From: Curtobacterium caseinilyticum
Lineage (GTDB): Bacteria > Actinomycetota > Actinomycetes > Actinomycetales > Microbacteriaceae
Assembly (NCBI RefSeq): GCF_030363035.1
Contig: NZ_JAUCMN010000003.1
Span: forward strand, 62,001-126,000
Reading direction: 5' to 3'
Length of the DNA: 64,000 nucleotides
Part shown: in pieces, positions 24,084-32,569 of the stretch
Layout of the letters: every line of letters starts with the position of its first letter
Position numbering within the stretch: the stretch's first letter is position 1
The notes under the pieces: model-generated
Databases searched by the model: none
Seen by the model: only the letters and a program-made list of their open reading frames with translations
Told to the model about the DNA's origin: nothing
Position numbers and translations under genes: made by a program

Positions 24084-25244
24084 ATGCCGAACGATCGCTC
24101 CGTACTCCCGCAACCGGCCGACCCCGCCGTCGAGACCGTCCCGACGGGCATGCGCGTCGCCGGCGCGTTCTCGTGGCGGTTCCTCGTGGTGGTGGCGGCC
24201 CTCGCCGTGGTCGTCGCGATGGTGGTCCTGCTGCAGGAGATCGTGGTGCCGTTCCTGATCGGCCTGCTCGTGTGCGCCCTGCTCGCGCCGTTCTCCGCCT
24301 TCCTGCAGCGACACCGGTGGCCGAAGTGGCTGGCGGTGCTGTCGTGCTTCGTCGCCGTCATCGTGGTGATCGGCGCGCTGGCCCTGGTCGTGACCGCGCA
24401 GATCCGCTACGACCTGCCGACGCTGGAGCACCGGCTCCGGAGCAACGTGCAGACCTTCCAGACCCTGCTCGCGACGGAGCCGTTCGGCATCAGCTCCGCC
24501 GAGGTCACGAAGTACCTCTCCGAGGCGACGTCGTTCCTGCAGGCGCACGTCTCGTCGATCCTCTCCGGCGCCGCCGAGGCCGGCAGCGGGTTGATCCACG
24601 CGCTCGAGGGGCTCTTCATCGTGGTCTTCACCACGATCTTCGTGCTGGCCGACGGGCGCCGGATCTGGTCGTGGGTGGTCCGGCTCTTCCCGCGCCGCTC
24701 CCGCGGACGGATCGACGCGGCCGGCCAGGCGGGGTGGAAGACCCTGACGAGCTTCATCCGCGTCCAGCTCATCGTCGCGGTCACGGACGCACTCGGCATC
24801 GTGATCGGCGCCCTCGCCCTCGGGCTGCCACTCGCTGTCCCGATCGGGGTGATCGTGTTCTTCGGGGCCTTCGTACCGGTGGTCGGCGCGATCGTCGCGG
24901 GCATCGTGGCCGTCGTCATCGCCCTCGTCTTCAACGGTCTGGTGCCGGCACTCGTCATGCTCGCCGTGGTCGTCGCCGTGCAGCAGCTGGAGAGCCACGT
25001 CCTGCACCCGTTCCTCACGGGGTCGGCGGTCCGGGTCCACCCGCTCGGCGTCGTGCTCGGTGTCACCGCGGGCACCACGGTCGCCGGTGTCGTCGGCGCG
25101 TTCTTCGCCGTGCCGTTCATCGCGACGGTGAACGCGATGGTGCACGCCGCGGCCGAGTGGCGCCCCGGGCAGCTGGACGACGCCACACCGGCCGCGCGCC
25201 GGTCAGACGACCGCGAGGCCGATCACGGCGGGGTCCAGTCGTAG
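24084..25244 (+). CDS. AI-2E family transporter (PerM-like permease)
   Basis: 386 residues with seven to eight membrane segments. Two N-terminal helices (FLVVVAALAVVVAMVVLLQEIVV; FLIGLLVCALLAPFSAFL) and LAVLSCFVAVIVVIGALALVV precede a soluble loop of about 130 residues. Four or more C-terminal helices follow, including the family stretch LPLAVPIGVIVFFGAFVPVVG and HVLHPFLTGSAVRVHPLGVVLG. Members export small molecules or ions; the substrate cannot be assigned. The last 22 nt overlap the convergent membrane glycosyltransferase gene. The ATG at 24084 is the best start, though no ribosome site is obvious. Confidence 0.85.
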   Translation: MPNDRSVLPQPADPAVETVPTGMRVAGAFSWRFLVVVAALAVVVAMVVLLQEIVVPFLIGLLVCALLAPFSAFLQRHRWPKWLAVLSCFVAVIVVIGALALVVTAQIRYDLPTLEHRLRSNVQTFQTLLATEPFGISSAEVTKYLSEATSFLQAHVSSILSGAAEAGSGLIHALEGLFIVVFTTIFVLADGRRIWSWVVRLFPRRSRGRIDAAGQAGWKTLTSFIRVQLIVAVTDALGIVIGALALGLPLAVPIGVIVFFGAFVPVVGAIVAGIVAVVIALVFNGLVPALVMLAVVVAVQQLESHVLHPFLTGSAVRVHPLGVVLGVTAGTTVAGVVGAFFAVPFIATVNAMVHAAAEWRPGQLDDATPAARRSDDREADHGGVQS

Positions 25245-26461
25245 CCGTCGATCCACCAGCAGGTGTACAGCCAGACCCACTGCAGGCCGAGGCAGACCGC
25301 GACCGCCAGCACCCGGTACACCCGCGAGCGCGGCAGTGCCACGATGCCGAGCAGCGGCGCGATCGGCAGCAGGATCCGCCAGGTGCTCGACTGTGGGAAG
25401 AACACGGCCAGCAGGTAGACGACGTAGGCGACCGCCCACAGCCGGAGCTCGAGGCCCACCCGCCGCGCTGCCGGCTGGAAGACGAACACCGCGAAGCCGA
25501 CGACCGCCACGGCGAGCAGGATCCCGCCGGCAGGCTGCCGGAACCACCAGCCGAAGCCCTGGATCCACGGCGTGAACGGCACGAGCTCCTGCCACCCGAT
25601 GTACGACGACCGCCAGGCGAGCTCGGTGTCCGTGTACGCCTTCGGCACCCCGGTGACGGCCCAGGCGATCGCGGGCCACGCGAGGCCGACGAGCCCCGAG
25701 ACGACCCCGACCACGAGGGGCGGTACGGCGCGGCGGAGCGTGAGCCGTCCGGTCTCCCGCACCCACGCCGGTCGGAACGCCCACACGCCCAGGAAGAGCA
25801 CGACGAGGAACGCGAACGCGAGTCCGGTCGGCCGTGTCATGCCGAGCAGGAGCACGACGGGCAGCATGGTCCACCACCGCCGGTCGACCAGGAGCAGCAG
25901 CGCGACGAGGAGCAGGAACAGGCCCATCGCCTCGGCGTAGGCGACCTGGAACACGGCGGACACCGGCGCGACGCAGAACAGCACCGTGGCGAACGTCGCC
26001 CGGCCGTCGTCGAGGAACCGGCCCACCAGCCGCCGGAAGACCAGGGCGGCGCCCCACCCCGCGGCGAACGAGACGGTGACCGCGACCGCCTCGAAGGACG
26101 CTCCCGTCAGCACCATGAGGCCACGCACCAGGAACGGGTAGGCCGGCATGAACGCCCAGGCGTTCTCCGTGACGTGCCCGGCAGCGTCGATCGGCAGCGT
26201 CGACGGGTACCCGTTCGCCGCGATCACGCGGTACCAGGCGCCGTCCCAGATCGACGCGAACGACAGGTACGACGGGTGCTGCGCCGTGAACGAGTTCGCG
26301 GTCTGCACGCTCGCGAACGCCAGCAGCATGGCCCCGGTGACGAGCCGGGCGGCCAGGTAGACCACGCTCACCCGGACCCACCACGGCACCAGGCGGTAGC
26401 GCGCCCGCCAGCGGGATGGACCGGCCTGCCCCGCGACGGTGCGCGCGGGGCCGGTGGTCAC
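25223..26461 (-). CDS. PIG-V/ArnT-like integral membrane glycosyltransferase
   Basis: 412 residues with about ten membrane segments. The first outer loop contains WDGAWYRVIAANGYP, the WDG-WY signature of the PIG-V/PIG-M-like mannosyltransferase group, which uses polyprenyl-phosphate sugars. WRILLPIAPLLGIVAL near the C-terminus also fits. It probably acts on the outer face of the membrane in glycan or protein mannosylation. Two GTGs are possible (26473, 26461); the second overlaps the dapE stop in a GTGA arrangement and is preferred. Translationally coupled to dapE. Confidence 0.78.
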   Translation of the reverse strand: MTTGPARTVAGQAGPSRWRARYRLVPWWVRVSVVYLAARLVTGAMLLAFASVQTANSFTAQHPSYLSFASIWDGAWYRVIAANGYPSTLPIDAAGHVTENAWAFMPAYPFLVRGLMVLTGASFEAVAVTVSFAAGWGAALVFRRLVGRFLDDGRATFATVLFCVAPVSAVFQVAYAEAMGLFLLLVALLLLVDRRWWTMLPVVLLLGMTRPTGLAFAFLVVLFLGVWAFRPAWVRETGRLTLRRAVPPLVVGVVSGLVGLAWPAIAWAVTGVPKAYTDTELAWRSSYIGWQELVPFTPWIQGFGWWFRQPAGGILLAVAVVGFAVFVFQPAARRVGLELRLWAVAYVVYLLAVFFPQSSTWRILLPIAPLLGIVALPRSRVYRVLAVAVCLGLQWVWLYTCWWIDGYDWTPP

Positions 26462-27540
26462 GCCGTCAGCCACCGACGCAGGCCGTCCTCGACCGCGGTG
26501 ATCTGGTCGACGGGGACCTGCTCGTCGTCATGGTGCGCGAACACGGGCTCGCCGGGGCCGTAGTTGACGGCGGGCACGCTCAACGCGGAGAAGCGTGCGA
26601 CGTCGGTCCAGCCGTACTTCGGGCGGGGCGCCGGGCCGCCGACCGCCGCGACGAACTGCTGCGCGAGCGGGGCGTCGAGGCCCGGGCGGGCACCGGCGGC
26701 GAGGTCGACGATCTGCACGTCGTAGCCGTCGAAGAGCTCGCGGATGTGCGCCACGGCCTCGTCCGCGCTGCGCGAGGGCGCGAAGCGGTAGTTCACGTGC
26801 ACCATCGCCTCGTCCGGGATGACGTTGCCGGCGATGCCGCCGGTGATGCCCACGGCGTTGAGGCCCTCGCGGTACTCGAGCCCGTCGACCGTGACCGTTC
26901 GGGGCTCGTAGGCGGCGAGGGTGGCGAGGATCGGAGCGGTCTTGTGGATCGCGTTCTCACCGATCCAGCTGCGGGCACTGTGGGAGCGCTTGCCGAAGGT
27001 CCGGATCTCCGCGCGGAGGTTGCCGTTGCACCCACCCTCGATCTGCGCGCCCGACGGCTCGCCGAGGATCGCGAAGTCTCCCGCGAGCAGCTCGGGACGC
27101 GTCCGCGCGAGCCGACCGAGGCCGTTGAGGGAGTCGCTGACCTCCTCGTGGTCGTAGAACACCCACGTGACGTCGACGTTCGGATCGGCGAGGTCGTGCG
27201 CGAGCTTGAGCTGCACCGCGCAGCCGGCCTTCATGTCCACCGTGCCGCGGCCCCAGAGGATCTCGGTGCCGTCGTCCGCGGTACGGAACTCGGTCGGCAG
27301 GTTGCCGTTGAGCGGCACCGTGTCGATGTGCCCGGCGATGACGACCCGACGCTCGCGGCCGAGCTGCGTGCGTGCCACGATCGCATCGCCGTCACGCACG
27401 ACGTCGAGGTGGGGCAGCGCGGACAGCGCCGCCTCGATCGCGTCGGCGAGGGGGCCTTCGTTCCCCGACACCGACTCGATGTCGCAGATGGCACGCGTGA
27501 TGTCGATGGACGAGGCGGTGAGGTCGAGCTGCTCCGGCAT
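26458..27540 (-). CDS. dapE: succinyl-diaminopimelate desuccinylase
   Basis: 360 residues. M20 dizinc peptidase that removes succinate from N-succinyl-LL-diaminopimelate in lysine and peptidoglycan synthesis. Metal and catalytic residues are visible: His and Asp in AGHIDTVPL, Asp in GRGTVDMKAG, Glu-Glu in YDHEEVSD, Glu in ILGEPSGAQIEGG, and His in VFAHHDDEQV. The lid domain contains GKRSHSARSW. The ATG start has a -10 box 6 nt upstream. It is divergent from dapD with 174 nt between starts, so the two pathway steps may be co-regulated. Confidence 0.93.
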   Translation of the reverse strand: MPEQLDLTASSIDITRAICDIESVSGNEGPLADAIEAALSALPHLDVVRDGDAIVARTQLGRERRVVIAGHIDTVPLNGNLPTEFRTADDGTEILWGRGTVDMKAGCAVQLKLAHDLADPNVDVTWVFYDHEEVSDSLNGLGRLARTRPELLAGDFAILGEPSGAQIEGGCNGNLRAEIRTFGKRSHSARSWIGENAIHKTAPILATLAAYEPRTVTVDGLEYREGLNAVGITGGIAGNVIPDEAMVHVNYRFAPSRSADEAVAHIRELFDGYDVQIVDLAAGARPGLDAPLAQQFVAAVGGPAPRPKYGWTDVARFSALSVPAVNYGPGEPVFAHHDDEQVPVDQITAVEDGLRRWLTA

Positions 27541-27546
27541 GCGGTC

Positions 27547-27552
27547 AGCGTA
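27547..27552 (-). promoter_or_regulatory. -10 box of a leaderless promoter for dapE
   Basis: TACGCT on the minus strand ends 6 nt before the ATG at 27540. Confidence 0.5.
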
Positions 27553-27702
27553 CCGGCCGTGTCCCACAGCGCTCGGTGAGGCGACCACCTGTGGACGGGA
27601 GTCCTCCGTCCACAGCAACCGTGCCTCCAGACCGGGCGGACCGCTGACGGGAGGTTCTCCACCGACCGTCTCCCTGGACGGGTCACCGCCCGGGCCGCTC
27701 GC

Positions 27703-27708
27703 TACCCT
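27703..27708 (+). promoter_or_regulatory. -10 box of a leaderless promoter for dapD
   Basis: TACCCT ends 6 nt before the GTG at 27715. Confidence 0.5.
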
Positions 27709-27714
27709 GGTGGC

Positions 27715-28683
27715 GTGACCGACGCGACCGCTACCACCGACCGACCCACGCACGCCTGGGGCCACGGCCTCGCAACGATCGCCGCGGACGGCACCACGCT
27801 CGACACCTGGTACCCGGAGACGCACCTCGGCGAGCGCCCGGCCGACGCGGTGTTCCCGTCGGAGCTCGAGGCGCACGTCGGCGACGATCCGCGGCGCGAC
27901 GTCCGGATCGAGGCCGTCACGACCGAGATCGCGATCGACGACGCACCAGCCAGCACGCCGGACGCGTACCTGCGCCTGCACCTGCTCAGCCACCTGCACG
28001 TGCGGCCGAACGAGATCGCGCTCGACGGGGTCTTCGGGCACCTGCCGATCGTCGCGTGGACGAACGCCGGTCCCGTGCACCCCGACGCACTGACCCGGCT
28101 GCGCCCGTCGCTGCAGCGCGCCGGCATCGCCGTGCACGCGGTCGACAAGTTCCCGCGCCTGCTCGACTACGTCGTCCCGGACCGCGTGCGCATCGGCGAC
28201 GCCAACCGGGTGCGGCTGGGCGCGCACCTGGCCCCCGGGACGACCGTCATGCACGAGGGCTTCGTGAACTTCAACGCCGGCACGCTCGGCGACGCCATGA
28301 TCGAGGGCCGTGTCTCGCAGGGCGTGGTCGTGGGCAACGGCACCGACATCGGCGGCGGCGCCTCCATCATGGGCACGCTGTCCGGCGGTGGGACCCACCG
28401 GGTGTCGCTCGGCGAGCGGGCGCTCCTCGGCGCGAACGCCGGGCTCGGCATCTCCCTCGGCGACGACTCCGTGGTCGAAGCGGGCCTGTACGTCACGGCG
28501 GGGACGAAGGTCGTGCTCGTGGGTGCCGCGCCCTCGCCCGACGGCACCCCGCGCACCGTGAAGGCCGCCGAGCTCTCCGGTGTGCCGAACGTGCTGTTCC
28601 GACGGAACTCGCTGACGGGTGCGGTCGAGGCACTGCAGCGGCAGGGTCAGGGCATCCAGCTGAACACCGCCCTGCACGCGTAG
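27715..28683 (+). CDS. dapD: tetrahydrodipicolinate N-succinyltransferase
   Basis: 322 residues. Transfers succinyl from succinyl-CoA to tetrahydrodipicolinate, opening the succinylase branch of lysine/meso-DAP synthesis. The left-handed beta-helix repeats are visible from about residue 155 ([22 protein letters not shown], then [20 protein letters not shown] and [23 protein letters not shown]). The long form with an N-terminal alpha/beta domain is the actinobacterial type. Together with dapE (divergent) and dapC about 4 kb downstream, three steps of the branch are clustered. Confidence 0.92.
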   Translation: MTDATATTDRPTHAWGHGLATIAADGTTLDTWYPETHLGERPADAVFPSELEAHVGDDPRRDVRIEAVTTEIAIDDAPASTPDAYLRLHLLSHLHVRPNEIALDGVFGHLPIVAWTNAGPVHPDALTRLRPSLQRAGIAVHAVDKFPRLLDYVVPDRVRIGDANRVRLGAHLAPGTTVMHEGFVNFNAGTLGDAMIEGRVSQGVVVGNGTDIGGGASIMGTLSGGGTHRVSLGERALLGANAGLGISLGDDSVVEAGLYVTAGTKVVLVGAAPSPDGTPRTVKAAELSGVPNVLFRRNSLTGAVEALQRQGQGIQLNTALHA

Positions 28684-29079
28684 CGCGTCCCCGGCGCGAG
28701 ACGCACGAACCGCGCCCCGGTCGCGCGCGTCGCGCGAGACGCACCCACCGCGCCGAGACGCACGACGAGCGGTGCGACGGTCCTGATCTCGGCGGCGTCT
28801 CGCCGCGTCTCGCCCGGCTGCGGGGACCCACCACGCCCGCGGCATCCCACCGCAGCCGTCGGTCACCTGGACCGCGTCGGACGGAAGGCGCGGGGCCACG
28901 TCCGCCACGCGCCTCCCGCGGACGTCGGCCGGACGGGAGGCACGGGTCTGCTCCCGCCCAGCGCCTCGCGCCGCGGACGTCGGCCGGACGGTCGATCGCA
29001 CCGTCACCGAAAGCAGACGCCGGCCGCCGGCGCGGCGCTCCTACGCTCTCGGGGTCCCCGTCCTGACAGAGGAGTCCCG
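28684..29079. other. gene-free gap of 396 bp with repeats
   Basis: No gene is seen. It holds a 21-bp direct repeat (28696-28716 and 28734-28754, GCGAGACGCAC core, two mismatches), a possible dapD hairpin (CGAGACGC at 28754 with GCGTCTCG at 28795), a degenerate copy of the palindromic repeat (about 28880-28916) and half copies at 28930 and 28960. The promoter of the downstream secreted protein gene is at its end: TACGCT at 29042-29047, then a 32-nt leader with AGAGGAG at 29068-29074. Confidence 0.6.
28880..28960. repeat. degenerate palindromic repeat copy E
   Basis: GGACGGAAGGCGCGG faces GCGCGCCTCCCGCGGAC imperfectly, followed by a further half copy GGACGGGAGGCACGG. Unlike the good copies it lies between two genes in the same direction. 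Confidence 0.5.
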
Positions 29080-30924
29080 ATGACCCCGTCCCTCCCCCGC
29101 TCCAGCGCCGGTCGCCTCGGTGCGAGCGGTCTCGTGCTGGCCTCCACCGTGTTCGGCACGGTCCTCGTCCCCGCGACCGCGAACGCCGCCACCGACCCCG
29201 CGCTCTCGGCGTCACTGCAGACCACGACGCTCAACGACGCCGTCACCGAGGCGACGTTCACGGTCGAGAACCACAGCGAGGCGTCGCAGCCGGTGTCCAT
29301 CACGTTCGACGTCCCCGCCGGGAGCGTGCACAACCGAGCGGACACGCGGTCCTCCCTGTCGGCCGACGGCGGTCGCGCGACCCTGGCCCTGCACCTGCCC
29401 CTCTCCGCCGGAGAACGGGTCGACATGCCGCTCTGGCTGCTGAACGGGGCCGGAGCCCGGTTCGAGCACTGCTCGATCGAGGGTGTGCCCGTCACCGGGT
29501 GCTCGGCTCCCGACGACGGCGAGGGTGCCAGGACCGGCACCGGCACCGGCACCGACGAGCCCGGTACGGGTCCGGAGCAGACCGGCGCGGACTCCGGTAA
29601 CGAGCAGCCCGGCGCGGGCTCCGGCAGCCAGCAGCCCGGCGACGCCGACCACGACGCGGCCGCACACGTGCAGTACCCGACGGTCACGCACGGCCACACG
29701 GACGTCCCCGTCGCGCCGCTCGGTGCCGCCGCGGACGTGCAGTCACAGGACGGCACACAGCTCGCCCGCAGTGACCTGCGTCAGGCGGGCCGCTGGATCA
29801 GGCGCGGCCAGACCTTCGTCGTCGAGGTCCCCGACGGCGTCGAGCACGCTCAGGTCGGCATCGGCCAGTACGGCGGCTACTCCGGCATCAACGACTGCCA
29901 CGACGTCGGCATCCGGCGCTTCGACCTCCACCCCGGCACGAACACCGTCACCGCTCCGCACGACGGCCTGGTGTCCGTCATCGACACGAGCACGACCGAC
30001 GAGGGCACCTTGACCGTCCGGGGCGGCTACCCGGTCCCGACGTTCATCGCCGGCGAGACCGACCGCGCCGCGTTCGACCGCCAGCTGCAGGACTGGTCGC
30101 AGTCGCCGTTCCTCCAGCTCATCGGTGAGCGGGTCCAGGCCGACGTCCTCCGGTCGGAGACCCGGTACCCGACCTTCGACCAGAACGAGGAGATCATCGC
30201 CGGGCTGGACCTCGACGCGAAGATCGGTCGCTGGGACGACGTCATCCGGGTGAACGAGCGGTTCTGGGGCGCGGGCCGCGCCGCACACCGGGTGCACTTC
30301 GCCACCCCGTCGAGGTTCACGACCGGCACCAGTGGGTACGCGGAGAGCCACGACGGCTGGATCGGGTTCTCGACCGACCACGCGAAGCCGCACCACCTGC
30401 TCGACGGCGACTCGACGATGCCCGGCGAACGGCATGTCCGTCAGGCGATCGGGCGGGTCTTCCAGCAGGACGTCACCCGCTGGAAGGACGCATCCGGCCG
30501 CATCGATGCCCTCACGTCGGTCGACCTCGCCAGCTTGGTCATCGAGGAGCGCGTGAACGGCAGGAACTGGCTCGACTCGTGGACGGACCAGGTCCTGCAG
30601 TTCCGCGAGAAGCCGGTCGAGCAGCGCGAGTACAGCGATCTGAACCCGACGGTCCGGAGCCTGGTGTTCGACCAGCTCCGCCGCGCGTACGGCGACGACT
30701 TCATCGCGAAGGTCGCAGCGCGCAACCAGGGACCCGTCCTGCCGGGCAGCCAGCGCGACGCGCGGCGCGACTTCATCCTGGCGGCAGCGAACGTCGCCGG
30801 GCGTGACCTCACGCCGTTCTTCGAGCAGTGGGGCATCACGGTCGAGCCGGACCTGCGACCGCACCTCGCCGAGTACCCGGCCCTCGAGACGCCGATCTGG
30901 GACGACTTCGACGCACTGCACTGA
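29080..30924 (+). CDS. secreted M60-like (enhancin-type) protein lacking the HExxH zinc site
   Basis: 614 residues. A signal peptide is clear (Arg, then GASGLVLASTVFGTVLVPATANA, cleavage after ANA). A beta-rich domain and a Gly/Thr/Glu/Gln-rich linker (about 145-195) precede the M60-like part: AGRWIRRGQTFVVEVPDGVEHAQVGIGQYG, PTFIAGETDRAAFDRQL, GTSGYAESHDGW, and the C-terminal FFEQWGITVEPDLRPHLAEYP. M60 enzymes are zinc peptidases that often act on glycoproteins. The metal site, normally HExxH followed by Glu, reads HVRQAIGRVFQQ near residue 452, and no HExxH occurs elsewhere. The secreted protein is therefore probably a binding or structural relative. Confidence 0.72.
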   Translation: MTPSLPRSSAGRLGASGLVLASTVFGTVLVPATANAATDPALSASLQTTTLNDAVTEATFTVENHSEASQPVSITFDVPAGSVHNRADTRSSLSADGGRATLALHLPLSAGERVDMPLWLLNGAGARFEHCSIEGVPVTGCSAPDDGEGARTGTGTGTDEPGTGPEQTGADSGNEQPGAGSGSQQPGDADHDAAAHVQYPTVTHGHTDVPVAPLGAAADVQSQDGTQLARSDLRQAGRWIRRGQTFVVEVPDGVEHAQVGIGQYGGYSGINDCHDVGIRRFDLHPGTNTVTAPHDGLVSVIDTSTTDEGTLTVRGGYPVPTFIAGETDRAAFDRQLQDWSQSPFLQLIGERVQADVLRSETRYPTFDQNEEIIAGLDLDAKIGRWDDVIRVNERFWGAGRAAHRVHFATPSRFTTGTSGYAESHDGWIGFSTDHAKPHHLLDGDSTMPGERHVRQAIGRVFQQDVTRWKDASGRIDALTSVDLASLVIEERVNGRNWLDSWTDQVLQFREKPVEQREYSDLNPTVRSLVFDQLRRAYGDDFIAKVAARNQGPVLPGSQRDARRDFILAAANVAGRDLTPFFEQWGITVEPDLRPHLAEYPALETPIWDDFDALH

Positions 30925-30936
30925 CACCGAACCGGC

Positions 30937-30972
30937 CGGGAGGCGCGTGACGGCCCCGCCACGCGCCTCCCG
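30937..30972. repeat. palindromic repeat copy D, likely bidirectional terminator
   Basis: CGGGAGGCGCGTG (30937-30949) pairs with CACGCGCCTCCCG (30960-30972); the right arm continues into the family sequence TCCGTCGG. It starts 12 nt after the M60-like stop, between convergent genes. Confidence 0.8.
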
Positions 30973-30983
30973 TCCGTCGGGTG

Positions 30984-31044
30984 GAACCACGGAAGCGACG
31001 TCGAACCAGCCGTGATGGCCGGTTCGACGTCGCTTCCGTGGTTC
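30984..31044. repeat. 24-bp perfect inverted repeat
   Basis: Arms 30984-31007 and 31021-31044 are perfectly complementary over 24 bp, with a 13-nt loop whose ends can pair further. The arm contains ACGGAAGCGACGTCGAA. It directly follows palindrome D and precedes the gltA stop by 33 nt. Confidence 0.85.
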
Positions 31045-31076
31045 GACGTGCGCGCGGGAGCGCCGCGCCCCGCGCG

Positions 31077-32435
31077 TCAGCGCGTGGGCAGGTCCCGCTC
31101 CGGGTGCCCCACGTAGAGCTGCTGCGGGCGACCGATCTTGTTCAGCGGGTCGTTGTTGAGCTCGCGCCACTGGGCGATCCACCCCGGCAGGCGCCCGATC
31201 GCGAACAGCACCGTGAACATCCGCGGCGGGAAGCCCATCGCCCGGTAGATGATGCCCGTGTAGAAGTCGACGTTCGGGTAGAGCTTGCGGCTGACGAAGT
31301 ACTCGTCCTCGAGCGCGATCTGCTCGAGCTCCATCGCGATGTCGAGCAGGTCGTCCTGCACCCCGAGCGACTCGAGCACTTCGTGCGCGGACTCCTTCAC
31401 GAGCTTCGCGCGCGGGTCGTAGTTCTTGTACACGCGGTGCCCGAAGCCCATGAGCTTCACGCCGCGCTCCTTGTTCTTCACGCGCTCGACGAACCGCGAC
31501 ACCGGCTCGCCCGAGTCCTTGATCTGCTGGAGCATCTCGAGCACGGCCTCGTTCGCACCGCCGTGCAGCGGGCCGTACAGCGCGTTGATGCCCGCGGAGA
31601 TCGACGCGAACATGTTCGCCTTGGTCGAGCCGACGAGCCGCACGGTCGAGGTCGACGCGTTCTGCTCGTGGTCCTCGTGCAGGATCAGCAGCCGCTCGAG
31701 CGCCTTCGACAGCACCGGGTTCGGCTCGTACGGCTCGGCCATCGTGCCGAAGTTCAGCCGCAGGAAGTTGTCGACGAACGACAGCTTGTTGTCCGGGTAC
31801 AGGAACGCCTGCCCGATCGCCTTCTTGTGCGCGTACGCGGCGATGACCGGGAGCTTGGCGAGGAGCCGGACCGTCTGCAGCTCGACCTTCTCCGGGTCGT
31901 CGACGTCCATGTCGTCCTCGTAGTAGGTCGACAGGGCGCTCACGGCACTCGACAGGACGGACATCGGGTGCGCCGAGTGCGGCAGCGCGTCGAACAGGCG
32001 ACGGAGGTCCTCGTGCAGCAGGGTGTGCCGGCGGATGCGGGCGTCGAAGCCCTCGAGCTCCTCGGCGGTGGGGAGCTCGCCGTAGATGAGGAGCCAGGCG
32101 ACCTCGAGGTAGGTGCAGCCCGATGCGACCTGGTCGATCGGGTACCCGCGGTAGCGGAGGATGCCCTGGTCGCCGTCGATGTACGTGATGGCGCTCTTGG
32201 TCGCGCCGGTGTTCACGAAGCCGTAGTCGAGCGTGTTCAGCCCGGTCTGCTTCTTCAACGACGAGATGTCGATCGCGGACGCGCCGTCGACGCTCGGCAG
32301 GATCGGGAACTCCGCCGTGCCGCCCGGGAACGTCAGCGTCGCGGTCTCGGTGGACTCGGCGGCGGCAGGGCTCACGGGAACGGGCGTGGTGGGCGGTGTG
32401 GCCGTCTTCTGAGCGTCGTTGGCAGTGTCAGTCAC
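31077..32435 (-). CDS. gltA: citrate synthase (type II)
   Basis: 452 residues. Condenses acetyl-CoA and oxaloacetate at the entry of the TCA cycle. Signature segments: LILHEDHEQNASTSTVR, GPLHGGANEAVLEML, MGFGHRVYKNYDPRA, and the final substrate residues in PNVDFYTGIIYRAMG. The length and the beta-rich N-terminal extension fit the hexameric type II form. Two GTG starts are in frame (32441, 32435); the -10 box 6 nt before 32435 favours the shorter. The first ~40 residues are Thr/Pro/Ala-rich and probably disordered. Confidence 0.95.
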   Translation of the reverse strand: MTDTANDAQKTATPPTTPVPVSPAAAESTETATLTFPGGTAEFPILPSVDGASAIDISSLKKQTGLNTLDYGFVNTGATKSAITYIDGDQGILRYRGYPIDQVASGCTYLEVAWLLIYGELPTAEELEGFDARIRRHTLLHEDLRRLFDALPHSAHPMSVLSSAVSALSTYYEDDMDVDDPEKVELQTVRLLAKLPVIAAYAHKKAIGQAFLYPDNKLSFVDNFLRLNFGTMAEPYEPNPVLSKALERLLILHEDHEQNASTSTVRLVGSTKANMFASISAGINALYGPLHGGANEAVLEMLQQIKDSGEPVSRFVERVKNKERGVKLMGFGHRVYKNYDPRAKLVKESAHEVLESLGVQDDLLDIAMELEQIALEDEYFVSRKLYPNVDFYTGIIYRAMGFPPRMFTVLFAIGRLPGWIAQWRELNNDPLNKIGRPQQLYVGHPERDLPTR

Positions 32436-32441
32436 GACCAC

Positions 32442-32447
32442 AGCCTA
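32442..32447 (-). promoter_or_regulatory. -10 box of a leaderless promoter for gltA
   Basis: TAGGCT on the minus strand ends 6 nt before the GTG at 32435. Confidence 0.5.
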
Positions 32448-32569
32448 ACTGCGCCGCCTGTCGGTCGTGCACCACCGGACGACCGGGATTTGGTGGGAAC
32501 CGCGGATTGTGCACGCGGCGCAGCCCGGTCGCGTGGCACGTCGCGGCCGGGAGGCACGGCGCACCCCCG

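Noticed and set aside
23714-26563. 949-codon open frame on the plus strand
   Set aside because: Spans several real genes in other frames and has no recognisable domain.
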